A stretch of DNA of 9,040 bases from DATNNN01 sp035601815 (GTDB lineage: Bacteria > Pseudomonadota > Alphaproteobacteria > Rhizobiales > Xanthobacteraceae). Each line of letters begins with the position of its first letter. Within the stretch, counting starts at the first letter, position 1. The position numbers were made by a program, and so were the translations under genes. This document shows, one piece after another, positions 4,654 to 9,040 of the stretch. Location of the stretch: contig DATNNN010000232.1 of the NCBI GenBank assembly GCA_035601815.1, positions 1-9,040 of the forward strand, read 5' to 3'. The notes below the pieces were generated by a model that had not been told where the DNA came from, searched no databases, and worked only from the letters and a program-made list of their open reading frames with translations.

Positions 4654-7600
4654 CTACTGCAGCACACGCTCCTCGCGCGGCTGCTTCGGCCGCGCGCCGG
4701 GAACGGGACGGATCTCGAGCGGCGGCGGCAAGGGCGGCGCGGCCTTCGGTTGCGGTGCGGGCCGTTTCGGCGGCGCCGGCACCCGCTCCTGCGCGATGGG
4801 CTCCGCCGGCGCCATGATGATCGGCACGCCGCTCTGGATCTGGTTGGTGACCCGCTCCATGGCGTGCAGCGCAAGCACGGTGGCGAGCCCGCCAGCTTCG
4901 ATGCGCCGCTCGGGCGCGGCCAGGGGACCGCGCCAACGGACCACCGCCGTGGGCCGGGCGCTCAGGCCCGGCGGCGCCGGCGCTTCGAGCTCGACCGCGG
5001 CGTCGAGGATGAGGCGCGCGAGATCCACGCTTCCTTCGAGCGCCACCTGCACCGGCCCAGCCGCGGTGCGCACCTTTCCCGCGCGCGCCACGCCGGCAGC
5101 GACCACGAGCGAGGCCTCAAGCCGGTCGAGCTTGAGCGGCCCACGGGCAAGCGCTTCGGCGAGCACAGCGGTGACCTTGGCCTCGTCGGGCGGAGGCGGG
5201 TTGTCGAGCACGGCGGTAAGCGCGCCGGGATCGAGCCCGTCGATCTCGGGCGCATCGGCAAGCAGCACGCCCTGACCAGCGAGACTAGCGGCGAGCGCCG
5301 CCGGCGTCTTGCCCTGCCCGGACAGGATCAGCGTGATGTCGGCCCGGCCGCGAAGCTTGTTGCCCGGCACGAGACGCGCGAGATCGGCCTTGGCGAGCGA
5401 AAGCCGGGCATCGAGGGCGAGCGGGTTGCGAATGCGCACCTCGCCGGTGAGCCTGCCGCCGACAAGATCGGCAGCAAAGCCTGTGATCGCCGTCTCGGCC
5501 GCCCCGACGCGCAGGCGGAATTCCGCGTTCGCCGCGACAAGAGCCCCGGCGAGCGGGAGTGCGGCGATCTCCAGATCAACGGCGCCGCTCGCCCCGGAGA
5601 GCGGTGCCGGCGAAAGCGGCGTGTCCGGCCACAATCCCGTCCCGCCGCCGCGGCCAAGCGCAAGAGCAAGCAAGGTCGCGAGCTCGGTGCGATCGACGAC
5701 AAGCCTGCCAGCGAACTGCGGTGGATCGAGCGCCGCGAACTCGAGCCGCCCGCTGATGCGCGCCTCGCCGAGCTTGAGCGCGAGATCGTCGAGCACGATG
5801 CCATCGCGCTGGCGGGTGAGCCGCGCGGTGCCGCCGCCCGGCAAGGCCCGCTCGCCCGCGCCGCGATCGAGGGCGGGCGCGAGCGGCCGCAAATCGGCTC
5901 CGTCGAGGGTGAGCTTCAGCGCCGGCTCAATGCGGCCGTCGGCGGCGACGCGCAGATTTCCCGCGCCGGCAATGGTCGCGCCGGGCACGACGAGCCGGCC
6001 ATCAACGCTGAGCGCTCCATCCTTTTGCCGCGCGAGCGCGCCTTCCAGGCGGCCTTGGCCGGAAACACGGCCGGGCGCAAGGCCGACAAGCGTGAGCAGC
6101 CGGCCCGCTTCGCTCTCGACCGTGAAGCGCGCGTCCTCGGCGAGCATCCCCGCCGCATCGAGGCGCATGCGCAGGCTCGCCTGCAGCGCGCTCCCCCGCG
6201 CGGTGATCTCCGCCGCGTAGCCACGCGGCTCGGCGATCACCGTGCCGGAAAATTGCACCGACGGCCCGAACGCCGCGACCCGCCGCACGAGCGCCCCCGC
6301 CTCGTCCGTTCCGGCGGCCATTTCGACCACGCTCTCGAGACCCTCCGGCCGCACCACTTCGAGCTCGAAGGCGAACCGCTCAGGCTTGGCGGCTGCCGTA
6401 TAGCGCGCGCGACCGACGATCCGGGTAATGCCCAGCGCGCCGCTGAGCTGCTCGATGGCGATCCCGTTCGCCGACGCTTCGAGCTTGCCCGAAAGCTTGA
6501 GCGCGCCGCCCTCTTCGACGGCGAGCGCGCGGCCGGTGCCGGCGAGCCAGCGCATGAACGCGGCGGGCTCCTCCGCCTCGAGCGCGATATCGCCCGCGAA
6601 GGCCGCGCCGCCCGCGGTTCCGCGCGCGCGCATGAACCCGCGGCCGGGAAGCCGCGCCTCGACGCTCTCGGCGACGAGAGCGCCGTCGCGGAGCGCAAGT
6701 ACCGCGCGCAGATCGCGCACCAAGCCGCCGCCGGCGGCGATGCTGTCGATCACGACCTCGGCGCGGCCGCGGAACGGCAACCCCTCGCCCAGTGCCAGCG
6801 CCTCGAACAGTGGCGCCAGCGCCGTCCACGGCTTGCGCGGTGCGTTGCCGCGCGCCGCCTGATCGAGGTCAAGCCGCGCCGCCCTGAGCGCCACCGTGAT
6901 CCGGCCGTTCGGCCGCGGCTCGAAGCGCGCGTCGCCAGCGAGCTCGATCGCGCGCTCGTCTGCCCCCAGCGCCAGCGTAAGCTCGCTGAGCACCACCTCA
7001 TCGGCGTTGGCGCGCGCCGTCGCCGCCACCCGCCACGGCGCATCGCCCCGGGCCGCAAGCGTCGCCTTACCCTCGAAGCGCGGCGCGGCCCCGGCGAGCA
7101 GGAAGGCGCCGTCCGCTTCGAACTGCGCGCCGTCGGCCCGGTCGAGCGAGAGCCGCACCCGTCCCGACCCGTCGGCGGCGAAGCGGCCGGCGGCGAGGCG
7201 CAGCGCGAAGCGCCGCCCCTCGTGCACGAAGCGGCCGTCGAGCCGCAGCGGGCCGACGCGCGATCGCAACTCGCCGGTCGCGTTCAGCTCGTCGATGGCG
7301 ACGAAACCGCCGGCCCGGTTCTCGATGGCGAGCGCGCCGCGCTCGATGGTGACGCGCGAGATGGAGATCGCGTCGAACCCGCCGCCCACGCCGGCGGGCA
7401 ACACCAGCCGCCCGTCGCGCTCGATCACAAGGCGCGCCACCGGCCGGGAGAGCACGACCTCCTCGGCCTCGAGCGCCCCGCGCACCAGCGCCCCGAGCGA
7501 CAAGACGCCGCGCACCTCGGCCGCGGTAAGCCCGCTCTGCTCGCGACCACCAACGGTCACGTCATTGAACACGAACGCCGGCGTCGGCAGGAGCATGGCC

Positions 7601-7761
7601 GAGATCGGCCCGCGGATCGCAACCCGGGCGCCCACCAGCGCGCTCGCCCGCGCCTCGAACTCGGCCCGCCAGCCGTTCCAGTCGACGAACGTGGGCGCGG
7701 CAAGCGCCGCGACGATCGCGACGATCACCACGAGCGCCAGTCCGATCAACGTATGCTGCAC
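4654..7761 (-). CDS. AsmA-family inner-membrane-anchored envelope protein
   Basis: The product is 1035 residues from a GTG at 7761. This start is chosen because GAGGA lies 7 bases upstream and the protein then opens directly with a membrane helix (residues 4-22), followed by PTFVDWNGWRAEFEARAS, the hallmark of AsmA proteins. An earlier in-frame GTG at 7836 would add 25 residues encoded through a hairpin and is less likely. The long middle part is made of repeated beta-strand segments expected for an AsmA-like periplasmic groove. An AsmA C-terminal domain lies at about residues 790-950. The last ~53 residues form a Pro/Ala/Arg-rich tail (about 983-1035). AsmA-like proteins (AsmA, YhdP, TamB, YdbH) are anchored in the inner membrane and reach across the periplasm; several are linked to phospholipid transport and outer-membrane integrity. 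A specific role cannot be assigned. It lies 78 bases downstream of the oxidase gene in the same direction. Confidence 0.86.
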   Translation of the reverse strand: MQHTLIGLALVVIVAIVAALAAPTFVDWNGWRAEFEARASALVGARVAIRGPISAMLLPTPAFVFNDVTVGGREQSGLTAAEVRGVLSLGALVRGALEAEEVVLSRPVARLVIERDGRLVLPAGVGGGFDAISISRVTIERGALAIENRAGGFVAIDELNATGELRSRVGPLRLDGRFVHEGRRFALRLAAGRFAADGSGRVRLSLDRADGAQFEADGAFLLAGAAPRFEGKATLAARGDAPWRVAATARANADEVVLSELTLALGADERAIELAGDARFEPRPNGRITVALRAARLDLDQAARGNAPRKPWTALAPLFEALALGEGLPFRGRAEVVIDSIAAGGGLVRDLRAVLALRDGALVAESVEARLPGRGFMRARGTAGGAAFAGDIALEAEEPAAFMRWLAGTGRALAVEEGGALKLSGKLEASANGIAIEQLSGALGITRIVGRARYTAAAKPERFAFELEVVRPEGLESVVEMAAGTDEAGALVRRVAAFGPSVQFSGTVIAEPRGYAAEITARGSALQASLRMRLDAAGMLAEDARFTVESEAGRLLTLVGLAPGRVSGQGRLEGALARQKDGALSVDGRLVVPGATIAGAGNLRVAADGRIEPALKLTLDGADLRPLAPALDRGAGERALPGGGTARLTRQRDGIVLDDLALKLGEARISGRLEFAALDPPQFAGRLVVDRTELATLLALALGRGGGTGLWPDTPLSPAPLSGASGAVDLEIAALPLAGALVAANAEFRLRVGAAETAITGFAADLVGGRLTGEVRIRNPLALDARLSLAKADLARLVPGNKLRGRADITLILSGQGKTPAALAASLAGQGVLLADAPEIDGLDPGALTAVLDNPPPPDEAKVTAVLAEALARGPLKLDRLEASLVVAAGVARAGKVRTAAGPVQVALEGSVDLARLILDAAVELEAPAPPGLSARPTAVVRWRGPLAAPERRIEAGGLATVLALHAMERVTNQIQSGVPIIMAPAEPIAQERVPAPPKRPAPQPKAAPPLPPPLEIRPVPGARPKQPREERVLQ

Positions 7762-7777
7762 GCGGCTATCCTCGCGC

Positions 7778-7796
7778 GGCCCCGTACCACGGGGCC
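7778..7796 (-). promoter_or_regulatory. GC-rich hairpin in the AsmA gene leader
   Basis: GGCCCCGT (7778-7785) and ACGGGGCC (7789-7796) pair perfectly over 8 bases with a 3-base loop. The hairpin sits between the oxidase stop and the AsmA ribosome site (GAGGA, plus-strand 7769-7773), ending 4 bases from it. No T run follows, so it may be an intercistronic RNA structure (stability or translation control) rather than a terminator. Confidence 0.4.
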
Positions 7797-7839
7797 TCAG
7801 AATCTTGCCCGCAATGAGGATACAGCAGGCGGCCACCCC

Positions 7840-9040
7840 TCAAAGGGCGACGATCTTGCCCGGATTCATCAGGTCGGTTGGATCGAGCGCCCGCTTCACC
7901 GCGCGCATGACCTCGACCGCGCCCGGCCCGTGCTCGGCCTCCAGGTACTTCATCTTGCCCTGGCCAACGCCGTGCTCGCCGGTCGAGGTGCCGTCCATGG
8001 CGATGGCGCGCTCGACCAGGCGGTCGAGGAAGCGCTCGGCCCGCGCCACCTCGTCCTTGTCGTCCATCATCACCAGGACGCCCACGTGGAAGTTGCCGTC
8101 GCCCACGTGGCCGACGATGGGCGCGACAAGGTCCATTGCAGCGATGTCGGCCTGGGTCTCCGCCACGCATTCGGCAAGCCGCGAGATCGGCACGCACACG
8201 TCGGTGGCAAAGCCGCGCGCGCCGGGGCGGAGCGCCAGCATCGACCAATAGGAGTCGTGGCGCGCCTGCCACAGCCGCGTGCGGTCCTCGGCCTTGGTCG
8301 CCCAGTCGAACGGCCCGCCGCCGAGATCGGCGGCGATCTCGCCGAAGCGCTCCGCCTGCTCGGCGACGCCCGCCTCCGAGCCGTGGAATTCGAGAAAAAG
8401 CGTCGGCGTCTCCTTGAGCGACAGCTTGGAATAGGCGTTCGACGCCTTCACCTGCAGCGTGTCGAGCAACTCGATGCGCGCCACCGGAATCCCGCTCTGG
8501 ATCGTGGCGATCGCGGCCTTGCACGCGGCGTCGACGGACGGAAACGGGCAGACGCCAGCGGACATCGCTTCGGGAATGCCGGCGAGCTTCAACGTGATCT
8601 CGGTGATGACGCCGAGCGTGCCCTCCGAGCCCACGAACAGCCGGGTGAGGTCGTAACCGGCGGACGATTTCTTGGCGCGATGCGCCGTCGTGATCAGCTC
8701 GCCGTTGGCCAGCACCACTTTCAGCGCCAACACGTTGTCCTTCATCGTGCTGTAGCGCACGGCGTTGGTGCCCGAGGCGCGCGTCGCCGCCATGCCGCCG
8801 ATCGAAGCGTCGGCGCCAGGATCGATCGGGAAGAAAAGACCCTGATCGCGCAGGTGCTCGTTCAGCCGCTTGCGGGTGACGCCGGGTTCGACCGCGCACG
8901 CGAGATCCTCGCCGTAGACCGCGACGATGCGGTTCATGCCGGAAACATCGATGGAAACGCCGCCGAACGGCGCGTTGAGGTGACCTTCGAGCGACGTGCC
9001 GGTGCCGAACGGGATCACCGGCACGCGATGCTGCGCGCAG
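7840..9040 (-). CDS. FAD-linked oxidase, D-lactate dehydrogenase (cytochrome)/GlcD family (5' end outside window)
   Basis: 399 residues are visible. The frame stays open to the right edge (first full codons read CAQHRVPVIPFGTGTSLEGH), so the start lies beyond 9040 and about 60-80 residues are missing compared with the usual 460-480. This is a PCMH-type FAD enzyme. The PFGTGTSLEGH loop and ASIGGMAATRASGTNA contact FAD, and GYDLTRLFVGSEGTLGVITE is the next conserved block. The C-terminal oxidase domain has GHVGDGNFHVG (around 8080-8115), TSTGEHGVGQGKMKYL, and ends DPTDLMNPGKIVAL. This pattern is closest to mitochondrial-type LDHD (D-lactate:cytochrome c oxidoreductase), which oxidises D-lactate to pyruvate. 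GlcD-type glycolate oxidase and other D-2-hydroxyacid dehydrogenases share it, so substrate is uncertain. No glcE/glcF genes are seen, which favours a single-subunit enzyme, although the upstream neighbour is out of view. Confidence 0.88.
   Translation of the reverse strand, partial: CAQHRVPVIPFGTGTSLEGHLNAPFGGVSIDVSGMNRIVAVYGEDLACAVEPGVTRKRLNEHLRDQGLFFPIDPGADASIGGMAATRASGTNAVRYSTMKDNVLALKVVLANGELITTAHRAKKSSAGYDLTRLFVGSEGTLGVITEITLKLAGIPEAMSAGVCPFPSVDAACKAAIATIQSGIPVARIELLDTLQVKASNAYSKLSLKETPTLFLEFHGSEAGVAEQAERFGEIAADLGGGPFDWATKAEDRTRLWQARHDSYWSMLALRPGARGFATDVCVPISRLAECVAETQADIAAMDLVAPIVGHVGDGNFHVGVLVMMDDKDEVARAERFLDRLVERAIAMDGTSTGEHGVGQGKMKYLEAEHGPGAVEVMRAVKRALDPTDLMNPGKIVAL

Noticed and set aside
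6896..8251. 451-codon open frame on the + strand
   Set aside because: It is a Ser/Ala/Arg-rich shadow opposite the AsmA gene and crosses into the oxidase gene; no domain or ribosome site supports it.
7766..8899. 377-codon open frame on the - strand overlapping the oxidase
   Set aside because: Arg/Gly-rich low-information frame; the alternative frame carries all conserved oxidase motifs.

Overview
The window is GC-rich and gene-dense and looks chromosomal. It comes from an alphaproteobacterium, probably of the Hyphomicrobiales (Rhizobiales). Three things support this: a circularly permuted two-piece tmRNA gene with an ANDNYA-type tag, an SspB of the alpha type with a C-terminal ClpX-binding tail, and a sequence matching the alphaproteobacterial general-stress sigma (EcfG) promoter pattern GGAAC-N16-CGTT. 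No transposase, integrase, CRISPR array, tRNA gene or rRNA gene was seen.

Layout from left to right. (1) At 1-347 on the minus strand is the 5' end of a NodU/CmcH-family carbamoyltransferase, cut by the window edge. (2) A 330-base divergent intergenic region holds a nested inverted repeat near the carbamoyltransferase and an EcfG-type promoter facing right. (3) At 678-944 (+) is a small exported Gly/Arg/Trp-rich protein, closed by a strong rho-independent terminator. (4) At 1014-2792 (-) are two tandem, related ParA/MinD-like P-loop ATPases of unknown role. The first-transcribed one has a canonical KGGVGKTT motif and a Lys/Ala/Arg-rich N-terminal tail; the second has a degenerate Walker A. 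(5) About 400 bases without a convincing gene follow. (6) At about 3197-3520 (+) is ssrA. (7) sspB (3581-4141) and folA (4138-4644) overlap by four bases. (8) Converging on folA is a 1035-residue AsmA-family envelope protein (4654-7761, -). It lies downstream of (9) an FAD-linked D-lactate dehydrogenase/glycolate oxidase-type enzyme (7840 to beyond 9040, -), whose 5' end is outside the window.

Functionally the clearest unit is ssrA plus sspB. The RNA tags proteins from stalled ribosomes, and SspB delivers tagged proteins to ClpXP. folA supplies tetrahydrofolate and is translationally coupled to sspB. The oxidase and the AsmA protein are co-oriented and may be co-transcribed. The stretch closest to an undescribed system is the paired ATPase locus: no ParB-like partner or recognisable cargo gene is next to it, and one member has lost the signature residues of the deviant Walker A motif. 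The small stress-promoter-linked secreted GRW protein is the second candidate.
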